From an uncultured Bacteroidia bacterium (GTDB taxonomy: Bacteria > Bacteroidota > Bacteroidia > Bacteroidales > ML635J-15): 64,000 nt of DNA. A model generated the notes under the pieces. The model did no database searches and was not told the DNA's origin. It saw only the letters and a list, made by a program, of their open reading frames with translations. Below, piece by piece: positions 8,951-15,471 of this stretch (position 1 is the stretch's first letter; each line of letters starts with the position of its first letter). Location: the NCBI GenBank assembly GCA_902791865.1, contig CADAXK010000002.1, positions 372,001-436,000 on the forward strand, in the 5' to 3' direction. A program made the translations under genes and the position numbers.

Positions 8951-9124
8951 CTATTTATAAACTTTTAATCTAACCTTTTTTGCCTCAAGTAATACAACTT
9001 TACCTCCTTCCGATACAACCAAAGTATCGTTCTGCTGTTTTCTCGTCTCCAATAATTTTCGATAAGAAAGATTCAATCCATTAAGAATTTTCTTTCGTAG
9101 TTCTTTAATTTCGCAATTTTCCAT
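8951..9124 (-). CDS. Small partner protein of the zeta-toxin-like kinase (57 aa)
   Basis: Short gene of 57 codons that begins inside the last 20 bp of the zeta-toxin-like gene in another frame and ends 4 bp before the transketolase gene. The product is charged: it opens MENCEIKELRKKI, contains LNLSYRKLLETRKQQ, and ends with a small sheet-like tail TLVVSEGGKVVLLEAKKV. Small proteins of this form (an amphipathic helix, then VVSExGKVVxxxA) often follow zeta-type AAA_33 kinases in Bacteroidetes, as I recall, and would be the antitoxin or regulator. The overlap argues for translational coupling with the kinase. Confidence 0.65.
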   Translation of the reverse strand: MENCEIKELRKKILNGLNLSYRKLLETRKQQNDTLVVSEGGKVVLLEAKKVRLKVYK

Positions 9125-9680
9125 CTGTAATTATTTGATTAAAAACATCATCGTCATAAACATTCAAGACCTCTTCCTTAGCGCCATCGGCAATGAGCTT
9201 GAAAGGATTGTTGGAATTGTCGATAACCATCCAGTAGTCGGAAATCGGAATGTATATCTGCGACAGATAGCGCATTCCAGCCACATACCGTCTGTAAACC
9301 ACATCCTTAGGCACATCGTGACCACCATGTTCCACACGTTCCTGCACACGGCGCAAAGCAAGTTCAGGAGTGTCAAGCCAAAAGAAAACAAGAGTTACCT
9401 TGTAGCCCTTGTCCTTTGCCTTCTTTATTATAGCCTTGAATGTCTTTGTTGCCAAAGTTGTCTCGAAAGCGAAATCGCTTCCTTCCTCGATGAGAGCGTA
9501 CATGCGCGACAGCATTATTCTTGTTGCTTCGAACTTGATGCCCCTCGATTGAGCGGACAACTCCTTGGCTATTTCGTCTGAATTGATGAACTGCGTACAT
9601 TCCAGCATTTCTGGAAGTATGGAATATGAAGCCGTTGTCTTACCAGCTCCATTGCAACCCGCAATTACATACATATTCAT
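9105..9680 (-). CDS. Zeta-toxin-like ATPase/kinase (AAA_33 family)
   Basis: About 191 residues with a P-loop directly at the N-terminus (GCNGAGKTT, in MYVIAGCNGAGKTT), INSDEIAKEL, FAFETTLATKTF and a lid-like arginine segment RVQERVEHGGHDVPKDVVYRRY. This is the pattern of the small chromosomal zeta-toxin family, which phosphorylates UDP-sugar precursors in characterised members, although many chromosomal homologues are uncharacterised. The start is set at 9680 because the -7 element at 9708-9715 overlaps the longer ATG (9710); 9692 is also possible. The gene heads a three-gene run: kinase, small partner (20-bp overlap), transketolase half. Confidence 0.75.
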   Translation of the reverse strand: MNMYVIAGCNGAGKTTASYSILPEMLECTQFINSDEIAKELSAQSRGIKFEATRIMLSRMYALIEEGSDFAFETTLATKTFKAIIKKAKDKGYKVTLVFFWLDTPELALRRVQERVEHGGHDVPKDVVYRRYVAGMRYLSQIYIPISDYWMVIDNSNNPFKLIADGAKEEVLNVYDDDVFNQIITDGKLRN

Positions 9681-9707
9681 ATTGTATATCATCAATTTTT
9701 GACGATG

Positions 9708-9715
9708 CAAAATTA
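9708..9715 (-). promoter_or_regulatory. -7 promoter element for the zeta-toxin-like operon
   Basis: TAATTTTG on the minus strand matches TAnnTTTG and sits about 28 bp before the chosen ATG. Confidence 0.5.
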
Positions 9716-9846
9716 CCGCATTTATTCCTATCTATAACACCTACAGATGATTTATTTGTGAACAATGGGATTTAATAAATAGATAACAAAATGAGAACTA
9801 ATAGCTTACAATAAATATTATAAATGATTTTGTTCGGGAATACCTC

Positions 9847-10248
9847 CTATTCCACCGACAGAACCTGATCAAATATATCCGGATATTTTACAGGTCTCCT
9901 CTTTTCCATATCGACAAATGCTACCGTTACCTTTATGTCGTTGAGAAGTTCATCCTTGGCATTGAAAATACGCTGGTCGAAAACCATCCTTGCACCACGA
10001 AGCATTACAACACGTGTCCTTACAACTATATCCTCATCAAGATACGCTGGCTTGTGATAATTAATTTCGGCATTAGCGACAGGACATACAATGTTCAATT
10101 CGCTTGCCATCTTCGAAAAAGGCATACCAACCTTGTGCAGAAAACCGCCACGCGCAGCCTCGTATATGCGAAGATAGTTACCGTAGTACACCACGCCCAT
10201 AGCATCGGTGTCGGCATACAAAACACGATATTTATAAGTTGTTTCCAT
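9847..10248 (-). CDS. Acyl-CoA thioesterase, hotdog fold (YbgC/4HBT type)
   Basis: A 133-residue single hotdog domain. The active-site segment YADTDAMGVVYYGNYLRIYEAAR has the Asp of the 4-hydroxybenzoyl-CoA thioesterase/YbgC family. The rest shows the usual alternating strands (AEINYHKPAYLDEDIVVRTRV, ARMVFDQRIFNAKDELLNDIKVTVAFVDMEKRRPV). YbgC-type enzymes hydrolyse acyl-CoA thioesters; the acyl group here is unknown. It is the last gene of a coupled operon: its start overlaps the exonuclease gene by 17 bp. Confidence 0.85.
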   Translation of the reverse strand: METTYKYRVLYADTDAMGVVYYGNYLRIYEAARGGFLHKVGMPFSKMASELNIVCPVANAEINYHKPAYLDEDIVVRTRVVMLRGARMVFDQRIFNAKDELLNDIKVTVAFVDMEKRRPVKYPDIFDQVLSVE

Positions 10249-10852
10249 TTGTCAGCCTTACATAAATCTGCCTTGTAACCCAAGAATCGGTTGCCGCATA
10301 GCGAATTTGTTTTTCTGTCAGCACATCGCTTTCCCAGTTGCTAAGTTGCTGCGACTTCGAAATTCTTACCCCCAACACTATTGCTGACAACTTGCGAAGA
10401 CCTTTCTCCTCGATGCCATATTCCGACACAATGCTCTGCAAATCAATAAATCCGGCAGGCTCGAAAGGCGTAAGTTTCTGCAAGCCCTTAATGTCGTCGC
10501 GACTTGAAAGGCCTATTTTTGTAAACCTGTCGGATGAAAGCAAATTGCAAAGCTCTGCCGGCAGACCAATCTTGTTGAGCCTGAAAATATATGTTTTCTC
10601 CCTACTGCTCAACTGCAGTAGCGCCACATTCTTCCTATTGGCGGCACCCTTCTTGAAACAAGGCTTGGTTTCGGTATCGAATCCCCAAAGAGTTTCGAGG
10701 AAAAGCTCATCCTTCACCTCACGAAACTTCTCCAAAGTATCCACACATACCACCTCGCCATCGTAGGAATAAAGCGGCAACTTCAAGATTTCATCAATGG
10801 TAATATTAGGACTATACGTTTTTTCAATCATCTCTACGATACTTAATTTCAT
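10232..10852 (-). CDS. 3'-5' exonuclease domain protein (DEDDy, RNase D-like)
   Basis: A 206-residue protein consisting of one DnaQ-like exonuclease domain. Motifs: GFDTETKP (Asp and Glu of Exo I), GLSSRDDIKGL (Asp of Exo II) and YAATDSWVTRQIY (Tyr and Asp of Exo III, DEDDy subclass). The HRDC domains of full RNase D are absent. Such small forms occur widely in Bacteroidetes next to a DUF5063 gene, as here (29-bp overlap with it). The substrate is unknown; RNA or DNA 3' ends are possible. The thioesterase gene overlaps its 3' end. Confidence 0.82.
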   Translation of the reverse strand: MKLSIVEMIEKTYSPNITIDEILKLPLYSYDGEVVCVDTLEKFREVKDELFLETLWGFDTETKPCFKKGAANRKNVALLQLSSREKTYIFRLNKIGLPAELCNLLSSDRFTKIGLSSRDDIKGLQKLTPFEPAGFIDLQSIVSEYGIEEKGLRKLSAIVLGVRISKSQQLSNWESDVLTEKQIRYAATDSWVTRQIYVRLTNGNNL

Positions 10853-11342
10853 GGAGTGCCTTCAAAAGAGCCAAAAGCCTTACACCCCAATAATCGGGAA
10901 AATTGTTGCGACAGCAAGCAAGAGCCACAAGCATAACATCATCGTTTGCAATACGGTAGGCGCCAACAAGATCGCCCATCTCCTGATACAAGTCGGCAAA
11001 AATCTCCGACAGACCAACGCTCATCGAATCCATCGAACTCATCATCGTTGCATCCTGAACCTGCACAAACTCATCGTCCTCGTCGAGACGTGTCGATGTT
11101 GTTTGCTGTATGTACGACCATGTTGCCTCATCAACAAACTTTTCAGAAAAATTCTCGTCGTAATCTGTTATTTCTGGTAACATCACACCTTTCTGGTAAA
11201 GCAAAGGCAACATTTTCACAGAATGGTCAATAAAGTCATCCTTAGACATATTGCGAGCATTTTCGAGCAGACGGACAAACTCCTTTGCCACCGTAACAAA
11301 CTCTATTGCTTCGTGCTGATATACAACATTATACTCGTCCAT
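10824..11342 (-). CDS. DUF5063 domain protein
   Basis: A 172-residue acidic, helical, cytoplasmic protein that matches my memory of DUF5063 (ending LACCRNNFPDYWGVRLLALLKALHEI). No enzymatic motif is visible. It overlaps the lipoprotein gene before it through TAATG (stop and start share bases 11340-11344) and overlaps the exonuclease gene after it by 29 bp, so the three are translationally coupled. The conserved DUF5063-exonuclease pairing suggests a shared role, which is unknown. Confidence 0.75.
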   Translation of the reverse strand: MDEYNVVYQHEAIEFVTVAKEFVRLLENARNMSKDDFIDHSVKMLPLLYQKGVMLPEITDYDENFSEKFVDEATWSYIQQTTSTRLDEDDEFVQVQDATMMSSMDSMSVGLSEIFADLYQEMGDLVGAYRIANDDVMLVALACCRNNFPDYWGVRLLALLKALHEIKYRRDD

Positions 11343-11947
11343 TACTTCAAAAGTTTAGCATCAGCCATAATCCAGAATTTCACGGTATTGTATTCGTAGC
11401 CCTCAGCAGCATCGGTACCACCGATATTAATTGTAAACACAGGAGCAACAGCCAATACCTTCTTGGTTATCATATTGTTATCAAAATGCCATTCCTCCAA
11501 GAACCTGAGCTTCAAAATTCTTGTCTGGTCAAGCTTAAATTCAACATTAGGCCTTGATATATATGCATTTGTAGTCTCATCAAAAACATCAGGAACGGGA
11601 AGCGAAACAGTCATTTCGTTCTCGAACAGATTCTTGACCTTGCTATCGGGAATACGTTCCAGATGCTCGTAATCGCCCTCAGGATCGTAATAATAAATCG
11701 GAATATTGCAGTCGCGTGCATCGGCGAACAGATTATCAATAAACTTGTCGCCAGCCGGATATGGCAAATTTTCCCAGAACCAGTTAGGGTCGCTCTCGGT
11801 ACGGTCTTCCAACTGCAAGTTTACAATAGGAACATCGTACAGAATTTTCTTTGTAACAATTTCGCCACCAGCCTCTTCGCCACCTTTGCGACATGATGAA
11901 AATACAACTAGAGACAATACAACTGCGAAAACAATGCTTCTTTTCAT
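11342..11947 (-). CDS. GldN/PorN-like lipoprotein
   Basis: A 201-residue lipoprotein (MKRSIVFAVVLSLVVFSSC, lipid Cys19). The mature part has features I associate with GldN/PorN of the type IX secretion core: KFIDNLFADARDCNIPIYYYD, then ILKLRFLEEWHFDNN followed by VLAVAPVF and a final WIM. GldN is a periplasmic ring component that works with GldK. The lipobox, small size and position away from gldKLM suggest a diverged paralogue rather than GldN itself. Start at 11947 overlaps the methyltransferase stop as TAATG, so the two are coupled. Confidence in the family is moderate. Confidence 0.5.
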   Translation of the reverse strand: MKRSIVFAVVLSLVVFSSCRKGGEEAGGEIVTKKILYDVPIVNLQLEDRTESDPNWFWENLPYPAGDKFIDNLFADARDCNIPIYYYDPEGDYEHLERIPDSKVKNLFENEMTVSLPVPDVFDETTNAYISRPNVEFKLDQTRILKLRFLEEWHFDNNMITKKVLAVAPVFTINIGGTDAAEGYEYNTVKFWIMADAKLLK

Positions 11948-12687
11948 TATCTGCCCTCCACGTTTAATACGTTTGTAAATTTCTTCAGAATCTTCAGCAC
12001 CAGAAAAATGAGCAATCCTGCACCGAAAATACCAATCCAAACACAATCGAGATAGAATCGATGTTCAACAATTGCAAACTCGAGCACACGGAAAGCTGTC
12101 ATTATAAGTATCAGGTTGAAAAATCCGTTGTACTCGCGCTTTAGCACATTACGCACCGAAAACGGCAAGGTCGACTTGCGATGATTGCGGAAACTCGGAA
12201 TAAATGCCGGTGTAACATTTGCCCATTCGAGATAAGCCTCGCCAAACTTTTTGCGCAAAAATGCTTCTTCGGCATACATAATCCTCTCATAGTAAATCCA
12301 ATAGAAAGCACAGAAGAACAAAATGAACCACAAGTCCATGACCATTAGTGCAGGTGCCAGCCACATGAAGAAATTACCGAGATAAAGCGGATGTCTCACT
12401 GTGGAATATATTCCCGAAGTATTGAGTTGTTCTGCCACCTGTCCCTGCGTAGTGTTGCGTCCGCTTGTACCCTTGGGGGTATGTCCGACTGTTATTATGC
12501 GGATAGCCAAGCCAATAAAACCAATGCCTAGGAAAATCAGAGGCAGCCACCATGGCATCACCTCGTTGCGCAAATAAGTAAGGTACGCAAACCATGCAAC
12601 ACCCGGCACCAGTATCAGAACCGGCAGCCAACTGCGACGCTTAAAAAGTTTATTTCCTTGTATTTCAAAAGATTCCTGTAAAGCCAT
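11947..12687 (-). CDS. Isoprenylcysteine/phospholipid methyltransferase-family membrane protein
   Basis: A 246-residue polytopic membrane protein with about five hydrophobic segments. The ICMT/PEMT signature GIYSTVRHPLYLGNF, followed by a conserved EEAFLRKKFGEAYLEW segment, marks the SAM-binding C-terminal half of this family. Bacterial members methylate unknown small molecules or lipids. It has extra C-terminal TM segments after residue 190. It is the first gene of the five-gene coupled operon that runs down to the thioesterase, preceded by a good -7 element at 12707-12714. Confidence 0.75.
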   Translation of the reverse strand: MALQESFEIQGNKLFKRRSWLPVLILVPGVAWFAYLTYLRNEVMPWWLPLIFLGIGFIGLAIRIITVGHTPKGTSGRNTTQGQVAEQLNTSGIYSTVRHPLYLGNFFMWLAPALMVMDLWFILFFCAFYWIYYERIMYAEEAFLRKKFGEAYLEWANVTPAFIPSFRNHRKSTLPFSVRNVLKREYNGFFNLILIMTAFRVLEFAIVEHRFYLDCVWIGIFGAGLLIFLVLKILKKFTNVLNVEGR

Positions 12688-12706
12688 AAATAATATTTTT
12701 GAGATG

Positions 12707-12714
12707 CAAAGATA
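12707..12714 (-). promoter_or_regulatory. -7 promoter element for the five-gene coupled operon
   Basis: TATCTTTG on the minus strand, 19 bp before the ATG at 12687. Confidence 0.5.
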
Positions 12715-12715
12715 A

Positions 12716-12763
12716 TGTAATTTACGATTTACGAATTACGATTGTCGATTTTAGATTTTGGTG
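12716..12763. repeat. Dispersed atcgtaaatc-type tandem repeat, copy 1
   Basis: Short degenerate direct repeats (tttacgatttacgaattacg, then attgtcgattttagatttt). The same motif appears at 25864-25898 and 37377-37405, each time between genes. Confidence 0.55.
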
Positions 12764-12781
12764 CAAGAGGATAAATATGTT

Positions 12782-14023
12782 CTATTCGAATCTCATCGAA
12801 TCGGCAGGCGTAATCTTCGAGACTATAAACGAAGGCAATATCATCATAAGCACAATCACCGACAATGTCCCTACATTAAGAATCAGGACATTTATGACAT
12901 CAAGGTTTATAGGAACAGTTGTAACATAATATGATGCAGGATCGAGCTTCACAATTCCAAAATATTTCTGCAGAATACAAAGCGACAGGCCAATCACATT
13001 TCCCCATAATAAACCCTTAACGATAAGATAGGATGCAAAGTACAAGAAAACTTTTCTAACCGAACGATTTGTAGCCCCGATGCTCTTCAGTATGCCAATC
13101 ATATTCACACGTTCAAGTATCAGCACCAGTAAACCCGAAATCATGTTGAATCCCGTTACCGACACCATCAGTATCAAAATTATCCACACATTCATGTCGA
13201 GCAGAGAAAGCCAGTCGAATATTCCGGGAAACTCATCCTTGATACTTGTGACCTTTAATATTTCACAACCAGGACTATATGAGCAACATATTTGCGACAC
13301 ATTCCTGCAATATTCATCCAGTTTTCCAATATCATCCACCTTAACCTCGAAACCCGACACCTGTCCTTCATCCCAGCCGTTAAGTTTGCGCAGATGTCCA
13401 ATGTCGGCAAAAATATACATCTTGTCAAACTCCTCGAGTTGCGTATCGTATATGCCAACGACAGTAAATTTCCTCATTCTTGGAGGGTTCTGTATGAAGT
13501 ACGAAGCAAACGAATCGCCCAGTTTTAGGTTCAGTGCATTGGCAATACTTTTTGACACCAGCACATCGTTTGTTCGGGCAGTATCGGAAATTTCAGGGAT
13601 TTTTCCTTCGACAAGGTACTCCTCAAAGAACGACCAATCGTATCCGCCGTCAACACCCTTAAAAACTACACCCTGCAAATATTCATCGGTCTTCACGATT
13701 CCAGCCTTAGTTATGTAGCGACTAACCGACCTTATGCCATCCATGTCCCACAACGAACCAAGCCAAGTCTGATCGCCAGATATCGGAACCGTTTCATACG
13801 ACGAATTACTGTCGTAGTTAGTAATGCTAATATGCGAACCGAAACCAACAACCTTACGGGATATTTCATTCTTAAAACCGGTGACAATAGCAACAGACAC
13901 AAGCATCACAGCAATACCGACAGCAATTCCAGCCACAGCAATTCCAATAATATTCCTGCTGAAACCAGATGTCTTGTGCTGACGTTCAACCAATCGTTTC
14001 GCTATGAAAAACTCGTAGTTCAT
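12782..14023 (-). CDS. ABC transporter permease, FtsX/LolC-E type
   Basis: A 413-residue inner-membrane protein with the MacB/LolE layout: one N-terminal TM (about residues 22-50, NIIGIAVAGIAVGIAVMLVSVAIV), a large periplasmic domain (50-270) and three C-terminal TM segments including the FtsX core near MIGILKSIGATNRSVRKVF. Homologues extract lipoproteins from the inner membrane (LolCE) or power other periplasmic tasks with an ATPase partner. No ATPase gene is adjacent. The gene starts 6 bp after the DUF4834 stop, forming a two-gene operon. Confidence 0.8.
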   Translation of the reverse strand: MNYEFFIAKRLVERQHKTSGFSRNIIGIAVAGIAVGIAVMLVSVAIVTGFKNEISRKVVGFGSHISITNYDSNSSYETVPISGDQTWLGSLWDMDGIRSVSRYITKAGIVKTDEYLQGVVFKGVDGGYDWSFFEEYLVEGKIPEISDTARTNDVLVSKSIANALNLKLGDSFASYFIQNPPRMRKFTVVGIYDTQLEEFDKMYIFADIGHLRKLNGWDEGQVSGFEVKVDDIGKLDEYCRNVSQICCSYSPGCEILKVTSIKDEFPGIFDWLSLLDMNVWIILILMVSVTGFNMISGLLVLILERVNMIGILKSIGATNRSVRKVFLYFASYLIVKGLLWGNVIGLSLCILQKYFGIVKLDPASYYVTTVPINLDVINVLILNVGTLSVIVLMMILPSFIVSKITPADSMRFE

Positions 14024-14029
14024 TCGCCA

Positions 14030-14311
14030 TTAGTTTTTGTCAATCTCCTCGTAATCTACATATTCCTCATCAACTTGCTCTTTTTTAGCGTCATCCTTTT
14101 GTGGAATATGATCTATCTTTATGTCACCAAAAGTCCGTCCCGAACCGTTGTTTTCACTTTCTTCCTGCTGCTGGTAAAAATTATCACCAAACTGCTTCAT
14201 CCTTTTCTCGACAAACCTACGCAAAAGCCAAGGCATCAAATAACGGAATAGCAGTTTTGCCAACAGCATGGCTAACACCAAGAAGATTATTATGTTAAGA
14301 AATACTTCCAT
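14030..14311 (-). CDS. DUF4834 family small membrane protein
   Basis: A 93-residue protein with one N-terminal TM segment (MEVFLNIIIFLVLAMLLAKL) and a charged, acidic tail ending DEEYVDYEEIDKN. It matches my memory of DUF4834, found in Bacteroidetes next to a LolE-like permease. The start is set at 14311 because the -7 element at 14362-14369 leaves only about 5 nt before the alternative ATG at 14350. Function unknown. Confidence 0.65.
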   Translation of the reverse strand: MEVFLNIIIFLVLAMLLAKLLFRYLMPWLLRRFVEKRMKQFGDNFYQQQEESENNGSGRTFGDIKIDHIPQKDDAKKEQVDEEYVDYEEIDKN

Positions 14312-14361
14312 CCTAATTAAATTATAACGAGCAAACAAATGCTTCGTCAATCATACGACTG

Positions 14362-14369
14362 CAAAATTA
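14362..14369 (-). promoter_or_regulatory. -7 promoter element for the DUF4834-permease operon
   Basis: TAATTTTG on the minus strand, 51 bp before the ATG at 14311. Confidence 0.5.
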
Positions 14370-14461
14370 CTGTTTTTTTTCTATTGAGTCAAAAATTAAA
14401 ACACAGAACTATTTTTTGTACAATCGTACCAAGACGTGATTCTACATGAACATCGAATTTT

Positions 14462-14546
14462 CAACCTTTAGCTCGCGCAAGCAACCTTTAGCTCGGCGTA
14501 GCCAACCTTTAGCTCAACGAAGTTAACCTTTAGCTCGCGCAAGCAA
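14462..14546. repeat. Four tandem copies of a 20-21 bp repeat
   Basis: The unit caacctttagctcgcgcaag recurs at 14462, 14482, 14503 and 14524 with variable ends (gcgcaag, ggcgtagc, aacgaagtt, gcgcaag). The constant part is aacctttagctc. It lies in a 540-bp gene-free stretch and shows no coding potential. There are no unique spacers, so it is not a CRISPR array. Confidence 0.8.
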
Positions 14547-14554
14547 ATCCTCAA

Positions 14555-14770
14555 ATTCAGGAACCTTAAACATTAAACCAGAAACGGGCGAAGCCCATGA
14601 AACGGCGAAGCCATCGAACCATTGAGGGCTAAAAGGCACAAAGAAGAGAAGGCTAAAAGACTAGTAGAAGACCCGTACAACGGAAGACCAGCCTATCTGT
14701 CCGCAAGACTGCGAGGCTGTCAGACTGTTAGGCTTTAAGCCTGTTAGCCTTCTAGCCTGTAAGCCCCCAA
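14555..14770. repeat. Mixed intergenic repeat block
   Basis: Two parts. At 14560-14620 is a copy of the dispersed cttaaacattaaaccagaaa / acgggcgaagccc / acggcgaagcc element also seen near 822-876 and 18145-18225. At 14704-14766 is a run of short imperfect direct and inverted repeats built on aggct/agcct (gaggctgtcagactgttagg, ctttaagcctgttagcc, ttctagcctgtaagcc). I see no gene in 14312-14850. Confidence 0.6.
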
Positions 14771-14822
14771 AACAGAAACATAAAAATATGTTAACTCCGA
14801 TTGCCCATTCACAATAATTGCT

Positions 14823-14830
14823 TACCTTTA
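14823..14830 (+). promoter_or_regulatory. Probable -7 promoter element for the beta-barrel gene
   Basis: TACCTTTA, one base off TAnnTTTG, 21 bp before the ATG at 14851. Confidence 0.35.
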
Positions 14831-14850
14831 CGGCAAATTTTTCATCAGGA

Positions 14851-15456
14851 ATGAAAAGGTGCTTATTTGCAATATTACTTATGGCTATAGCATTGTCGGC
14901 ATTCTCACAGAACGACAAGCTATATCTCTATGAGCCAGACTCGTCAGCACTTGTAAAGACTAAGCAGGACAAAGAATCTCGTTTTGTCAGCCGAATCAGC
15001 ACAGGCGTATCTGTTGGCGGATTTGGCGGACATGCGTTCGGAGCAGGCTTTGTTGCACCAGAATTTGGCTACAAAGTAACCGACAAATTCACTCTGTCGG
15101 GCGGACTTGCAGTTTCGTACTCAATGTTTTCTCCAATAGAATCAGCTGAAAGCAAAAGCATATACGGGCATCCGCAATACACGCTGTTTGCCAAAGGTTC
15201 CTACTCGCTTACTCCGAAAATCAATGTTTACGGTGCTGCTGCCGTAAGTTTCAACGACTACTACAATCCAAACAAGCCTTCGTTTTCTGGATTTTTCGGA
15301 GCCGACTACAAAATTACCGACAAATCAACTATCAGCATAGCCGTAAGCATACGCGAAGGCAACCGCCACCCGCTTATGCCAGAATATGGATTATACCCAA
15401 TGGCGCCGGCAACGACATTCTCACCGATGTACCAGAACGATATTTTCGCTAGATAG
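14851..15456 (+). CDS. Small outer-membrane beta-barrel protein
   Basis: A 201-residue exported protein: signal peptide MKRCLFAILLMAIALSAFSQ, then a short linker and alternating amphipathic strands typical of an 8-strand barrel (FTLSGGLAVSYSMF, YTLFAKGSYSLTPKINVYGAAAVSF, FFGADYKITDKSTISIAVSI). The first ATG in the frame (14818) lies before the likely -7 element, so 14851 is preferred. Function unknown. The YgiQ gene follows after 15 bp and is probably co-transcribed. Confidence 0.7.
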   Translation: MKRCLFAILLMAIALSAFSQNDKLYLYEPDSSALVKTKQDKESRFVSRISTGVSVGGFGGHAFGAGFVAPEFGYKVTDKFTLSGGLAVSYSMFSPIESAESKSIYGHPQYTLFAKGSYSLTPKINVYGAAAVSFNDYYNPNKPSFSGFFGADYKITDKSTISIAVSIREGNRHPLMPEYGLYPMAPATTFSPMYQNDIFAR

Positions 15457-15471
15457 TCAACCCAAACAAAA

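Noticed and set aside
14462..14546. Possible CRISPR-like tandem repeat
   Set aside because: Units are directly adjacent with no unique spacers, and no cas genes are present.
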